Assembly (NCBI GenBank): GCA_032629725.1
Contig: JAFEVB010000002.1
Span: forward strand, 3,906,001-3,970,000
DNA: 64,000 bases
DNA from: Gremmenia infestans
Lineage: Eukaryota > Ascomycota > Leotiomycetes > Helotiales > Hamatocanthoscyphaceae
Reading direction: 5' to 3'
The first letter of the stretch is position 1; each line of letters starts with the position of its first letter. A model generated the notes under the pieces. The model was given only the letters and a program-made list of their open reading frames with translations. It made no database searches and was not told the origin of the DNA. A program made the position numbers and the translations under genes. Of the stretch, positions 1-12,700 are shown piece after piece.

Positions 1-627
1 GTCAGAGCCCGGTACGACACTCTAGACTACATCCTCACCCCTGGAAAAAGCAAAGAGATAGCTCGATTCGAACATAACTCACGGCCATGCCCCGATCTTG
101 GCACCGACGTCCTCTTTGACCATACCGCCCGAATCAAGCACTCTTACGTCCCTGATGCAATTCAATTCTTCAACCCCATTTTTGAGATGAATATGGTGCA
201 GTTGACATGGGCCGTCAAGAAAGACGACGAGATTACCATTTGCTAAATCGAACCTTCGATTGCTTACAGAGCAAGATCGACCGCTTTGATGCGTCGCTGA
301 AGCCTCCGCTGCTACTGTGATACCTGCCAGCACCCGGGATCACATGATTGGCAGAGGGGGCGGATTGGATCGTTGAGGCGATGTCTTTTGTTGGGCAGGC
401 CAATGGAGGGCGAAGAGCAATTGAATCGGATGAATATGGCGATGGAGCTTAGGGACTTGTTGGATAAGGAAAGCTTGACGGATTATTTGCCTCTGGCGTA
501 CCGGACTATGAAAGAACAAAGTCTGGCTCTTGGCGACATGATGAAGATGCGGGAATGGGAGCAGTTGGAGCAGGATATTGAAGAAGTGCTACATGGACGA
601 GATGATGATGTTAACTTTCACCATTAA
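1..627 (+). pseudogene. Decayed SET-domain (SMYD/SET5-like) gene, 3' part
   Basis: One reading frame from base 1 to the stop at 625-627 reads as the end of a SET domain plus post-SET region, but it is broken by TAA at 244-246 and TGA at 298-300. Around 133-159 the frame gives IKHSYVPDA, where intact SET proteins have (I)NHSCxPNA. This is followed by DDEITIC and, past both stops, by CYCDTC (310-327), matching the post-SET CxCxxC zinc motif. The TAA falls where families have ITxxY. The downstream frame stays open for about 109 codons with a helical C-terminal part. Intact relatives are lysine methyltransferases. Here the catalytic Asn/Cys signature and the frame are both lost, so I infer a pseudogene. 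No intron removes both stops without deleting the conserved linker. The 5' end lies outside the window. Confidence 0.7.
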
Positions 628-811
628 GAGGACTGCTGGAATGTCAAGTTTGGCTGACCTGTGGAAAACACTGTATGAGGTCTTGGAGGTTCGTTTATTA
701 CTTCATCATGGGGATTTCAGCACTCCAAGTTGTTATATTTTGGCTTCCAATAACATCTGAACCACTGACAAGCAAGAAGAATTCAAGAAATAAGGCAGGT
801 ATGTAAATTCT

Positions 812-2013
812 TCATAAAGTTCGCCTAGAGTATGCCCAATAGGACTTCCAAGGCAATCTCCAGTCTCTAGCTCGCAACTCAGGTCTGAAAATATCAAAGT
901 CATGCTTCTCCAACTTCTCCAGCCATAATCTTGTTGGCACAACTGGCATAAGGACTCCAAATCCTCTCTCGATGTCATCAACCTGTGAGCGACTAGTGGA
1001 GCTCTGCTCGGCGTACTCATGACCTTCTTCTCCCTCGTGCTCGAAATCATGACCCGCATCTTTGCCTTGCTGCAGATTCTTCAGCATCTCCTTAGCCGTA
1101 ATCAGATGATCGTTAGCCCTCGTAGCAATCGTGAAGATCGCATCTTTCAATCCTGGTGCTTCAGCTCCTTGCCGGAACACCTCCTCTTCCTTGACTCCAG
1201 CTTCGGCCATTACATCTAAGGGCAATACCACAGCTCCTTGCCGACCGCCTCCGAACGCTGAATTATTGTTGTGGTGATTCGGTGGTGGCGGAAATGCAAT
1301 CAGTGGCAAGCCTCTAAGAACAGCAGTAATCCCGACAGCTTTTCCAATATGGCTTGCTACATGGTCCGTTGCCATGGAGTTGAGAGGGAGAGCTGCTAGC
1401 GTCAAGTACATCAAGGTTGAATATGTATTCTCCGCGTACGTCTCCAAGGCCTCCATGTTGGTATATGGACGATTGTCTATATATTGCTCTCTTGTATTGA
1501 TGACTTTCATGGCCCATCCCTTCATGACATTCGTGCTGATACCAGGATGCCGACCTTTGAGGGATGTAAGAGCATTATGGAGGAGGATGGCAACAGGTTC
1601 TTTTGGTGGGGTATCGGCGAATGTGCGCGTTATATTATCTCGCCAGAATTGCATCCGAAGAGCTCCAACTGTTGGATTTGATACTAGGTCTGGTATTCTG
1701 GCAAGCTCGATATTGAGAGCTCGAATAGAGAGGTATGCATCGCGGGCTTGAGAAGGGACGAAGGTTTGGAGAATATGGGAGGGAGAATCGAAATTTCTGA
1801 AGACTGTCAACTATTTGAAGGGCTGGTAGAGGATCATGGGACTTACTGTACAAGATTGGAGCAGTATGATCTGGCTCCATCAACATCCGCTTCTGTTATT
1901 CGAGAGGCATGAGGTGCTGGAGTACTGTAAGGAGTCGTCGCATATGTACATCTCAGCAGTGGACTGGATATGGTCTGTATGCGCAGCCGTAAGCTCAACT
2001 GTTTAGCATACAT
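812..2013 (-). CDS. NDUFAF6-like mitochondrial complex I assembly factor (squalene/phytoene synthase fold)
   Basis: Two exons, 2013-1847 and 1796-812, with a 50-nt intron (GTAAGT donor, TTCAG acceptor), give 383 aa. The N-terminus (MYAKQLSLRLRIQ) is Arg/Ser-rich without acidic residues, as expected for a mitochondrial presequence, which is why I prefer this ATG over one at 2067. The body (RDAYLSIRALNIELARI, LRMQFWRD, AVGITAVLRGLP) matches the isoprenoid-synthase-like NDUFAF6/Sicily family, which assists early assembly of respiratory complex I and lacks the DxxxD catalytic motifs of true squalene/phytoene synthases. None are visible here either. A low-complexity insert (PPPPNHHNNN, then an acidic Glu/His stretch) lies in the second half. 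It is divergent from RAD5, sharing a promoter of about 190 bp. The family call is from recall of motifs. Confidence 0.85.
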
Positions 2014-2203
2014 CACATTATATGACAAATAAAACAGAGGCAAAGTATCAAACGGCGATTGTTCCAATATGTTCTGGAAGTTTGAACGTCTGGCACGTCA
2101 TGGATCCTTTTTCTCGTTTACGCGACTTTGCGACCTCCAAAACGCGTCTCCTCTCTAACTTCTTTACAGGAGAAATGTCAAAACCTCAACAACCAACGCC
2201 AAT
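2014..2203. promoter_or_regulatory. Shared divergent promoter of the NDUFAF6-like gene and RAD5
   Basis: The 190 bp between the two start codons must hold both promoters. It contains no open frame of note and no clear TATA box. A pyrimidine-rich run with AACTTCTTTACAG lies just before the RAD5 start. Confidence 0.5.
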
Positions 2204-5200
2204 ATGAGTTTTGCAGAGTCGGAGGGTCCTCCAACAAAGAAGAGGAGGTTCTTTACTGAGAAACCAGATATTCTTGACTCTTCCCTCAGAGCTGAGCCAT
2301 CGTTACCGGACGAAATCGACGCGTTCCCTACTGCAACGGTTGTAGAACCATATCAGCCAAATGGATTCGACTTACCAAATCCAGGAATTATCTCAGGAAC
2401 TGGGGGGCCATCGAATAGTGAAGAGCCGCAATTAGATGATCATATACCTGGCTTTGACTCGGAAACATTCGAGAGTTTCGTCGGAGACAAAGTCTCGCCA
2501 GATGTACTGAAGCAGTTACGGGAGGCGTCTGGGGATAATCTGGAAAAAGCTGTCAATATGTACTTCGATGGATCATGGACGCAAAAAGCTGCAGCGGTAC
2601 CTGTTCGCAGTATTGGAGGAGGAGCAGCACCCAAAGCAATGACAATCAACTCTTTCGCAAGGTCGGGAACAAGTGGCGGACACGAAGCCAATGGAACGCA
2701 CGAGAAAGCCGAGAGCCCCGCCATCGATGTTTCTTTGAAGGATACGATGCCAGAATATCGATATGTTGGTGCTTTTGGGGTCGGGGCCTGGGCAACGAGG
2801 AGTGGGACTACACTACTCAAGCATGGAGAATCCGTTCGCATCGAGAGGCAAAAGATACAACCGCCAAAAGCCCCCGAGGGCAAGGGCAAAGGGAGGCCCG
2901 CCGTAACACCATTGAAACCGAATAGTGCCGCAGCCAAACGAGTCGATGTCATTGTACGCTTCACAAATCCGAAGGGAGAGGAGGTCGGGAGACTTCCTAG
3001 AGAGACCGCAAACTGGGTATCTACGTTGATCGATCAGAAAGTCTGCAGGTTCGAGGGAACTTGTGTCTATGCACCGGAGAGAGTCAGGACAAACGACACC
3101 ATATTCTTGCAGTTACGGTGCTCGCTACTCAGAACTGCGTTCGACAATAGAGGCTTCAAGTCGTCTGAGAATCGTAAGACCGGCATCTTTGAGGAGAAGG
3201 AATCATCGGAGGAAAAGGAGTTGCGCTTGCGTCAAGTGGCACTTGTAAAGCTTTTTGAGGAAGTCAGCCTTCTTCCTTCTAGGACTTCGGAAACCACGGC
3301 AAAACACAAGCGGGAAGGACTTCTACAAGCAGCTGAGGTTGCAGAGCAGTACGAGAATTCTAAATCAAAGAAGTCGGGCTCTGCTGAGAACGTTGGATCT
3401 TCTCCGTCCGCCGAGGAGGCCGAGGACGGAAAGGAGCTCGAACAAGATCAGCTGGATACGCTGTACAAGAAAGCACAGTCTTTCGACTTTGACGCCCAAG
3501 CTGCAGAACCCGCTGAAACATTCGCTATGGATCTGAGGCATTACCAGAAACAAGCCCTGCATTGGATGATGTCCAAGGAAAAGGACGAGAAGGACGAGGG
3601 TAAAGAAGCTTCTATGCATCCCCTGTGGGAGGAATATGCTTGGCCTACACGAGATATGGAGGACAAGGATTTACCTCATTTTAAGGATCAAGCCAATTTC
3701 TATGTCAACCCTTATAGTGGCGAACTCTCGCTCAAGTTCCCGGTACAGGAGCAACATTGCCTTGGTGGCATTTTGGCAGACGAGATGGGCCTGGGCAAGA
3801 CGATTGAGATGATGAGTCTGATTCATTCTCACAAGTCAGATGTCGCCATGAGACTTGACGGAGCAACCCCCCTGCCGCAATCAGTCAACAGTCTGCCAAG
3901 GTTACCGGCAGCTTCCACGAATGTAGAACGGGCACCATGTACCACGCTTGTTGTAGCTCCAATGTCACTTCTAGCACAGTGGCAAAGTGAAGCAGAAAAT
4001 GCTTCAAAGGATGGTACGCTGAGGAGCATGGTCTACTATGGAAATGAGAAGACCGCGAATCTTCAGGCTCTTTGCTGTGAAGCAAATGCTGCGTCTGCTC
4101 CAAACGTCATCATCACAAGTTATGGTGTTGTGCTCTCTGAATTCAACCAAGTTGCTGCGAGGAATGGAGACAGAGCTACGCATGGAGGTCTATTTTCTTT
4201 AAACTATTTCCGTGTTATCCTAGACGAGGCCCATCACATCAAAAACAGGATGAGTAAGACCGCTAAAGCTTGCTACGAGCTTGATGCTGAGCATCGATGG
4301 GTATTGACGGGCACACCTATTGTTAATCGACTGGAAGATCTCTTCAGTTTAGTTCGGTTCTTGAGAGTTGAGCCTTGGAGCAATTTCTCGTTCTGGAAAA
4401 CTTTCATTACCGTGCCTTTCGAGTCCAAGGACTTTATGCGGGCATTAGATGTTGTTCAGACTGTTCTCGAGCCACTAGTATTGCGCAGAACAAAGGATAT
4501 GAAAACACCAACTGGCGAGGCACTTGTACCCCTTCCACATAAGTCTGTGGATATTGTCGATATCGAGCTATCAAAACCGGAACGTGAAGTTTACGACCAC
4601 ATATTCACTCGCGCCAAACGCACATTTACAGCTAATGTTGAAGCTGGAACGGTACTCAAAGCTTATACGAGTATCTTCGCCCAAATTCTTCGGTTGAGAC
4701 AATCTTGTTGCCATCCAATTTTGACTCGGAACCAAAATCTCGTCGCAGACGAGGAAGATGCCGCCGAATTGGCGAATGCTGCCAGTGGACTGGCCGATGA
4801 CATGGATTTGCAGTCTTTAATTGAGCGCTTCACCGCCGTTACAGATGATGCAGCAGATGCGAATGTTTTCGGTGCTCATGTTCTGGCGCAGATCCGCGAT
4901 GAATCTGATAACGAATGCCCAATCTGCTCCGAGGAACCAATGATTGAGCAGACAGTCACGGGATGCTGGCATTCCGCATGCAAGAAATGCCTACTTGGGT
5001 ATATCAACCACCAAACAGACAAGGGCGAGCTTCCTCGCTGCTTCAGCTGTCGGGAGATCCTCAACACTCATGATATATTCGAGGTAGTGAAGGACGAAGG
5101 CCACCCAGATACGAAATGGAGCCTGCAGAGACTTGGTTCCAACTCCTCTGCAAAGATAGGCGCATTGATGACCCATCTCAAGGCACTGAGAAACGAGCAA

Positions 5201-5712
5201 GTCGGTACAAAATCCGTCGTTTTCAGCCAGTTTACATCATTTCTTTCTCTGATTGAGCCGGCTCTTACCCGAGCCGCTATACCATTTCTACGACTCGACG
5301 GTTCCATGGCTCAAAAGGCCCGTGCTGCTGTTCTTACAGAATTCGCTGCTAGTAAAAAAGGTATTGTACTTCTATTGAGTTTGAGGGCTGGTGGAGTAGG
5401 CCTGAATTTGACGATGGCGAAACGAGTGTTCATGATGGATCCGTGGTGGAGTTTTGCTGTCGAGGCACAAGCTATTGACCGTGTACATCGTATGGGACAG
5501 ACAGACGAGGTTAAGGTTTATAGATTTATCGTGAAGGAAAGTGTGGAGGAGAGGATGCTGAAAATTCAGGACCGGAAGAAGTTTATGTGAGTGCCTCTTT
5601 TTGCTTCTTCGACGCAATTGCTAATGGAGGTAGTGCAAGCTCCCTGGGCATGATGAGTGACGAGGAGAAGAAACTACAACGCATTGAGGATATCAAGCAA
5701 TTGCTAAGTTAG
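2204..5712 (+). CDS. RAD5: DNA repair ATPase/E3 ligase Rad5 (HIRAN-SNF2-RING)
   Basis: Two exons, 2204-5586 and 5634-5712, with a 47-nt intron (GTGAGT...GGTAG), give 1153 aa. In order: a UBA-like helix segment near residues 98-125, a HIRAN domain at about 185-315 (YRYVGAFGVGAWATRSG), an SNF2 ATPase with Walker A GGILADEMGLGKT from residue 521 and DEAH at 674-677, a C3HC4 RING inserted between the helicase lobes (C905, C908, C921, H923, C926, C929, C946, C949), and helicase motif VI (RVHRMGQ) near 1093. Splicing restores the conserved C-terminus IASSLGMMSDEEKK. Rad5/HLTF proteins polyubiquitinate PCNA and remodel stalled forks in error-free damage tolerance in the nucleus. All key residues appear intact. 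Confidence 0.97.
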
Positions 5713-7536
5713 ACTGGCGTTTGTATCATATATTGCGGCGTCTTAGCACTGTACATAAGCATAGCCTACGGGCGTTGATAGAACTGGTTTTCATGAATAT
5801 TGTTTACTGTGACCGAGTACTCGTACTGTACGGAAAAAAAGAAATATGGCACACTGGTCATCGCTCAAGTTTTGCACCCCCCTTTCCCCATTCACCTTAA
5901 ATGACCGCCAAGCCAACTTGCTTCTCTAATCTAATTCACCACTGGCAACAACAAACACCTCTTTGTTGCACGTCGCAATTTTCAACTCGACACGAGCTCC
6001 TCTCTACAAGCATCTTTTCGCGTCGAGACGCCCTTCTCAGGGGCTCGGTTCGCTTAATGTTTCCGCCCCCCTTTCGTAAAAGTACCTATCATGCAAGTAC
6101 TTATTAGGTAAAGCCGGACCGCTTGACACTGTTCCTTCGTTGTATAATATTTTATACACGGCCGGTCATGGATGGAAGCTTCAGATTTCGACCTTTGTAT
6201 CGAAAGCTTCTGTATACTCTCATCCTGTTTCGCTTGATAGAGATGATGAAGACTTTCTTTCGGGATGGCAAGAGTACTTGGGTGTATTGAGATAATGGGC
6301 AGGCTGACCGCCTTTGCGGCAATTGATCAAGGACTATATTTAGAAATGAATCTAGCGTGTCTTCAATGAGGACTATAAGCTTCCAGTGACCACAGTATCG
6401 TTTCGTTGTGTTACAATAGTAGAACCAAAAGCTATAAAATAGTTTTCATCGCATTCTGTGGTTAGAACTACAGCTTCTAAAATTGAATCAAACCAGAACT
6501 TATTCCATATTTGGCACTGGACTGGTGTATGGAGGATTTAGGTTTGTATATACGTATTTTGCGGATTTGGGCGGCTTTGTCTCTTGGAACCCCTCTTTGC
6601 CACTTTTTCTCTTCTACACATGTTTCTTGGATGTGCCTAATTCCTTGACACTGTATATTTGTTATGCCGTCTCTGATTAGAACGAGATTAGCTGGCACAG
6701 AAGTAGGGCATTGCATGTCATGAATTTGAGGACCGTCTTGACGCAAAACACGTATGTGTATTTAGGTCATTGGGGGAAGCGACCTCGGCCACGCGTATAT
6801 ATGTCACGAGCGTGACGAAGAATGGTGTAAATTTCGCAAGATTTGATTAAGACGCAAGAAGGACGCCAGTGTACTTATTGGAATCGCATATTATGAGATC
6901 AACCAAATCTGGGCGAATAGTATATATCAAACGAGTAATTCCGATTAGCAGGAAGACCGAAGATTATGCCGGGTCTTAGCCCAGCCACCTATTTTTGGTC
7001 TTCAGCCGCATTTGTGCCACAACCCTTTTAATTTCCTAACTACCGGCGTATTGAAAACTGGGGAAGCGCCGTTGACGCGCGTAACAAGAGAAGAGACTTG
7101 AGGGTCGAGAGATAGAATTGATGTGAGAAGAAGGAAGATATAAAAGATATTACGGCATTTCGAGTGAAGAAGAGGATGAGCTATTGCTCCCATGTTTGTA
7201 TAGTAGGATAGCGTGTGTTGCATTGGATGAAAGTTACGAGAAACCTTTCCTTGGCCTGCGAGGACTCGGGAGTTTTGCGAAAACGAATCCTATAGTGCCC
7301 CCCGCTGCCGACACAAAAGCGGCATTCGATTCTGCAGATTTTCGTACTGGAAAATTGTTGCACTACATCGGAAACATTAATAAGTGGTGCCGCTTTCCAC
7401 AGCCTGATGAATCCCAGCAGTCGCTTGACCTCGCCGCAGTCTTCCAACGACTCAAGCTGATCAACAACCTTCTCTTCTCTTCTCTTCTTCCCCTCGCTCT
7501 CCTCTCTTTTGATGATCGAAACATGATTGAACGACC
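5713..7536. other. Intergenic, 1.8 kb
   Basis: No gene is supported between RAD5 and the carboxypeptidase. Only short scattered frames without splice or family support are present. An imperfect inverted repeat (GAAGCTT ... AAGCTTC) lies near 6175-6212. A pyrimidine-rich tract (TTCTCTTCTCTTC) at about 7470-7510 precedes the peptidase start and is typical of a fungal promoter/5' UTR. Confidence 0.6.
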
Positions 7537-9773
7537 ATGTGTTCTTCCTTTCGTTCTCTATTTCTTTCCTTCCTCATAGCCGTCGCCTTGGCCCAATACC
7601 CGCCAGCTTCCAATTTGACTACTATCAAGTCGCCCGTTGATGGCAACATAACCATCTCCTACAAACAGCCGCCCGTAGGAACATGCAAAACAGCCTTCGA
7701 CACACAGCAGCAATATACGGGGTGGGTTAATATACCCGGCAACTACTCGACAAACACATTCTTTTGGTTCTTTGGAGCGCGCCAACCCACCGACTCGCTC
7801 ACAATATGGCTCAATGGAGGACCAGGCTCCAGCTCCATGCTAGGCCTTTTCACCGAGAATGGCCCATGCGAAGTGGTTGAGCTTGCACAGGGGAAATTTG
7901 GGACGATAGCTCGGGAATATGGATGGGATAGAGGGTCCAATATTCTCTACATCGATCAGGTATGCGCGCGGCTTTCTTACAACCCGGGTTTTCCGTACGG
8001 GATTCTGGCGAATATTCCAAATCTTTTGGCGGATATGAGACTTAAAACGAAGTTGTTGATGCCAGAGGAGCATCTTATGGGTGTGCGAAGCAGTCTGCCG
8101 TCCAAGTGGTCAATTGCAAAATACCCCACCCGGTTTTAGACAATGAAACAAATTTGTTTGTAGCATTAGCTAACCTCTTCTAGCCCAATCAAGTCGGCTT
8201 CTCCTACGATACGCCTACCAATGGCTCCCTCGATCTTCTAACGTCGGACATATATACCCCTCCTCAAGTTCTCCCGAACTCGCAGCCTACGGATACGTTC
8301 ATGAATGGAACCTTCAACACACTGAACCTGAATAACACTGCGAATACTACCGAGATAGCTGCCATGGCGATTTGGCATATGCTTCAAGGGTTTCTTGGCG
8401 CATTTCCTCAATATATGCCAAACAGTACATCTGTCGGTGTTCATCTGTTCGCAGAAAGTTATGGCGGCAAGTACGGACCTGCTTTCGCCACTCTCTGGGA
8501 ACAACAGAACAATAGACGTTCGAATGGGACCATATCTAAGAACGGGACTCTCAACATCAATCTTGCCTCTCTCGGGCTAATTAATGGCTGTGTGGATGAC
8601 CTTGTTCAAGCTCCGTACTACCCCACGATGGCTATCAATAATACGTTTGGTTTGACATCCATCAATCCAATCAGAGCCAACTTAGCAAGTGCAAGTTTCA
8701 CTTCAAATGGGGGTTGTCGGGATCTTATAAATCAATGTCGAGCTGCCGTGGATGTTCAAGATCCGAATAATGAAGGCGATGTAGGTGTTGTCAACAGCTT
8801 ATGCTCGAATGCGTATACCTTTTGTAACACCAATATCGTGGAGCCCTACTTCGATGCTGGAAGAAGCATCTACGACATAGCTCACCTTCTTCCGGACTCT
8901 TTTCCTCCAAGCACTTACCTGGAATATTTGAACAGCGGGGACTTCCTAGCTGCTATAGGCTCACCAGTCAATTATACCGAGACGAATACGCAAGTCGTCA
9001 AGGCCTTTACTTCTACCGGAGACTATGAAAGGCAAGGCTATGTTCCTGATATTGCAGCCCTTCTCAACGCCGGAATCCGCGTGGGCTTCATGTATGGAGA
9101 TCGAGATTATATCTGCAATTGGCTCGGTGGAGAAGCCATCTCCCTCGCCGTCGCCGCACAAGCAGGCGGTCTCTACCCAACACTCTTCCCCGCCGCAGGT
9201 TACGCTCCCATAATCACCAACACCTCCTATATCGGCGGCGTAGTGCGCCAATATGGCAATCTCTCTTTCAGCCGCATATACGACGCCGGCCACAGCGTCC
9301 CCGCCTACCAACCAGAAACAGCCTTTGAAGTTTTCGCACGCATCATGTCCGGGACCTCTGTCTCAACAGGTGAGATCATCAATGCCTCCGTATACAACAC
9401 CACCGGCCCCTCAAACGCAACACACACCGCGTCCCTCCCCCTTTCACCTACAAATACTTGCTGGCTACGGAACATTTTGCAGACATGCAACGACGACCAG
9501 AAGAATAAGATAGTTAGCAACGAAGGCGCGATTATCAACGGCGTGCTCTACGACGCGACATCAGACTGGAGTTCGCCTGGCTCAACTGCTACAGTAGCTG
9601 TAGTTCCTAATCCTTCCGGCACTGGCTCCGTGTCCGTCACGACCACGACACAAGTCCTGACCGGCCTCTTCACCGCAACCAGCACACCGAGTCCGACGAA
9701 GAAATCACTCGCTACACACCCATCGGCACTCAATGGATTATTACTCTTAATGCTAATTCCATTCCTGCTTTGA
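7537..9773 (+). CDS. Secreted, probably GPI-anchored serine carboxypeptidase (peptidase S10)
   Basis: Two exons, 7537-7959 and 8184-9773, around a 224-nt intron (CAG|GTATGC ... TTCTAG), give 670 aa. The intron is long for this window. The N-terminus is a signal peptide (FRSLFLSFLIAVALA). S10 motifs are NGGPGSSS, the nucleophile elbow ESYGGKYGP (Ser about 233), GDRDYICNW (catalytic Asp 447 or 449) and DAGHSVPAY (His about 511). Many NxS/T sites occur. A Ser/Thr-rich stretch followed by a hydrophobic tail (LNGLLLLMLIPFLL) suggests a GPI anchor. The family removes C-terminal residues from peptides in secretory or extracellular compartments. Substrate preference cannot be read from the sequence. 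The nearest types in my recall are fungal carboxypeptidase S1-like enzymes. Confidence 0.93.
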
Positions 9774-12700
9774 ACCAAACCCACACCCACCTCACATATA
9801 GAAACGGTGGCCCATAGCCCCTTTGTTTTCTTTTGGAATGGAATGAAATGAATTGGGGATACCTAAACTAAACAGCGGTTAAAACATAATACGCGGCGTT
9901 TGCGGTTTCTTCTCCGACATTCATTCATTCATTGATTTGTACACACCTTTGACCAATCAGAAATTTTGGTTCATGGAGTTTGTTGTTTTGCTTGTTTGGT
10001 TCTTGTTTGATTCATTGGTTTGTATATACCCTGACTGGCGAAACCGAGATGAGAGATTATGGGGCTGGCGCAGCTGGCTTGGCTTTTCGGGCGGGGCGTA
10101 CAGTAATACACATGCATGGGAGGGAGGGAGGGAAGGAAGGCAGGAAGAGAAAGGGAAGATTATAGAGTTGAATTGTATAGATAGATGAAATGAAAAGTTA
10201 CACTTGAAGTGTTTTGGAGACGACAGTTGCGCTTTTTGTCGTGGGAATTTTCATGTCCTGCTCACTGCTCAGCGTGAGACCTTCTCCTTGTCTGTCCACG
10301 GCGATGAAAACATAGGTAGGTAGGTAAGCCGAGTAGCGGCGCGTTCAAGCTGGGGAGTATGAGTGGGTACTGCCATGGGCTGTGATAAAAGTTTGGAACA
10401 TCAGTCAAAAATTACAGAAATGGTCACATTTTCAAGGCTATTCAGGTTTGTATATTGAACTTTTTTTCATTCAACCACGATGCACCGGGACCTTTAAGTA
10501 CTCCTCCAGCGCGCCGCCTTTCATACCAATCTTTCCCAGTCGAGGAACTAATCTGTTTCAAAGTCAGCGAGTCATTCATTTCATGCCGAAGGTATGAAAA
10601 TAGAATGACTAGAAAGAAATATCAGATCTAAGCCTTGTCACAGGCATTATCATCAATACCAACGTGTGGCTTATGTTGACCGTCGTGATAAATTGATCAT
10701 CATGTAAAGAGGAGAGGGTGAAGAGCATATATGAACGTACCAGGAAGTGAGGTGTTACTCCTACTTGAAGACCTTTGATTCATTGACTGCGAGTCGTTTT
10801 GAGCCTGAGATTGTTAGCGGGTTTCGGGGAGAACATCGCCATTATCAATTGATAGGTGAAAGCATTTTCAGTCAAGACAGTCTCGTCAACGCCAAGGCTT
10901 GGACATATGCTTGTCATTTGTCGGTCAAGATCATCATAATGCTTGACATCTTGTAGGAACGTGGAGGGGGGCTAGGTGATTCTCACCTTTAACAGACTGG
11001 GTTAGACCAATTCCAAGTGAAGAACAACCAATGAAGGCCTCCTGACAGGTCCCTGACAACGACTACTGTTGTAGGACAATGGAGTGACTTTGAGCTAAAA
11101 GTTGAATGTCAGCATATGTCTTCATGCAAAAGATATGTGAGAGTGTTATGATTGGAAACAGATCAGAAGGCATGAATGGTTTAATTTGATTTGTGTCAGC
11201 ATCGGTTGCCCGAATCAGACTCGTCATCTAAAATGCTCATCATAGTAGGTGATGGTGGAGATAAAGTAAAAATACTACATACCCTCACATCCGAACGGTC
11301 AACACAAATTCGATTGTTGAAACGGTCTAGCACCAGCTAGTATAATCAGCATCCTATCCCAACAAAGTGCGAAACCGATTTGGGAAAAGATAAATCTGAA
11401 ATCAGTGGGCGAGGTTTTCTAGGCCTGCCACGAAGGGGCATCTCCGATCATAAATCAGTCTCTTTTGAGATCTGTCGGAGCCCAGTGCCATTCATCCTTT
11501 TACAGATGCTGAAGATTTTGGCAGAAATTTTCATCATGTCGTACCTTATAAAGTGGACCTTGGTCTCGACGGGGAGCCCTTTTCCTGAATTGGACATCGT
11601 CAGCAATGAGTCTTGCAGAACATTGTGTTCAATAAAGAAGATTGAAAGTAGCTCAGTATCAGCCTTTTTTGACTTCAAAGACTTGTGGTCTCAGTCGGTA
11701 ATTTCCAGCGTGCAAAGCACTCTGATCATCATCGCCATTGGTGTTCGGAGAGGGGGAAGTGGGAGAGGTACGTACTCGGCAGGTGTTTGAGGCATGGTGT
11801 CGAGGTTGAGCATCTGAGGTCATTGATTAGCAAGATGCTGCAAGCAAACTCGGTAATTATCAAATTGCTTCGAATTCCTTCGTTCAGACTGACGTGCAGG
11901 TTATTCTCATCGCCAAGTTCCTCGTCAAAGGAACAGGCTGCGAAGACTCTAGAATGCGTTTACTCATCTTGTAAGGTCCTGCCGTGATAGCTATGTGCCA
12001 CCCCGAGAGGTAGGACATAGCTACCACTCAGGTAGGGAAGAAGAGAGGTGGTGTATCTTACCACTGAGAATGGACCCTCAAGGACATGCAGAGCTGCACA
12101 GTAGCAGTGCTGCTTTCAATACCCACAGCCATGAGATTGGGGTATGCGAGGAATTTGCAAGCTGCATGGAGCAGCTGTTGGCTATTGTTCACATGGTAGA
12201 TGTAGTTGGAAAGAATGTCTTCGAAGCTTTCGCGAAATCTTTTTTTCAGGTGGGTTCATCGCGCTAGTGGGAGACCAGTCTAACCATATGTAGAGAAGAC
12301 ATGTCACATGACTGCCCCTCGATTTCTAAGGAAACTGAGCCGGCCCCTCAGCGGAAAAGCAAATTGTTATAGTTTGCTTCTTGCCATTGCGGAAATGGTT
12401 CGCGACAAAGGATAGATACAGATACACATACACATACATAATCCGGGATCGCCCGTCGTTGCAGACAGAGAAATTGTACCCAATCCAATCCAATCCAATC
12501 CAATCCAAATCTAAAGTGTTCCTATCGTGAACTCCAGCCCCAGTGCTACTCCACCCGGCAAATCCTCGTCCCTGAGGCTGTTTCCCCTGGTTTTCCCATT
12601 TCTCCGTCCATGGTCAATATGCGGGGCTGTGACATAACGCTCGGCGATTACGATGTACTTACTGCTATTCACGATCCCACAGCCGCGGATCAAGGAATGA

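Noticed and set aside
6170..6215. Imperfect inverted repeat with AAGCTT arms as a possible mobile element or terminator
   Set aside because: Arms are short and imperfect, no flanking duplication, and position is mid-intergenic.
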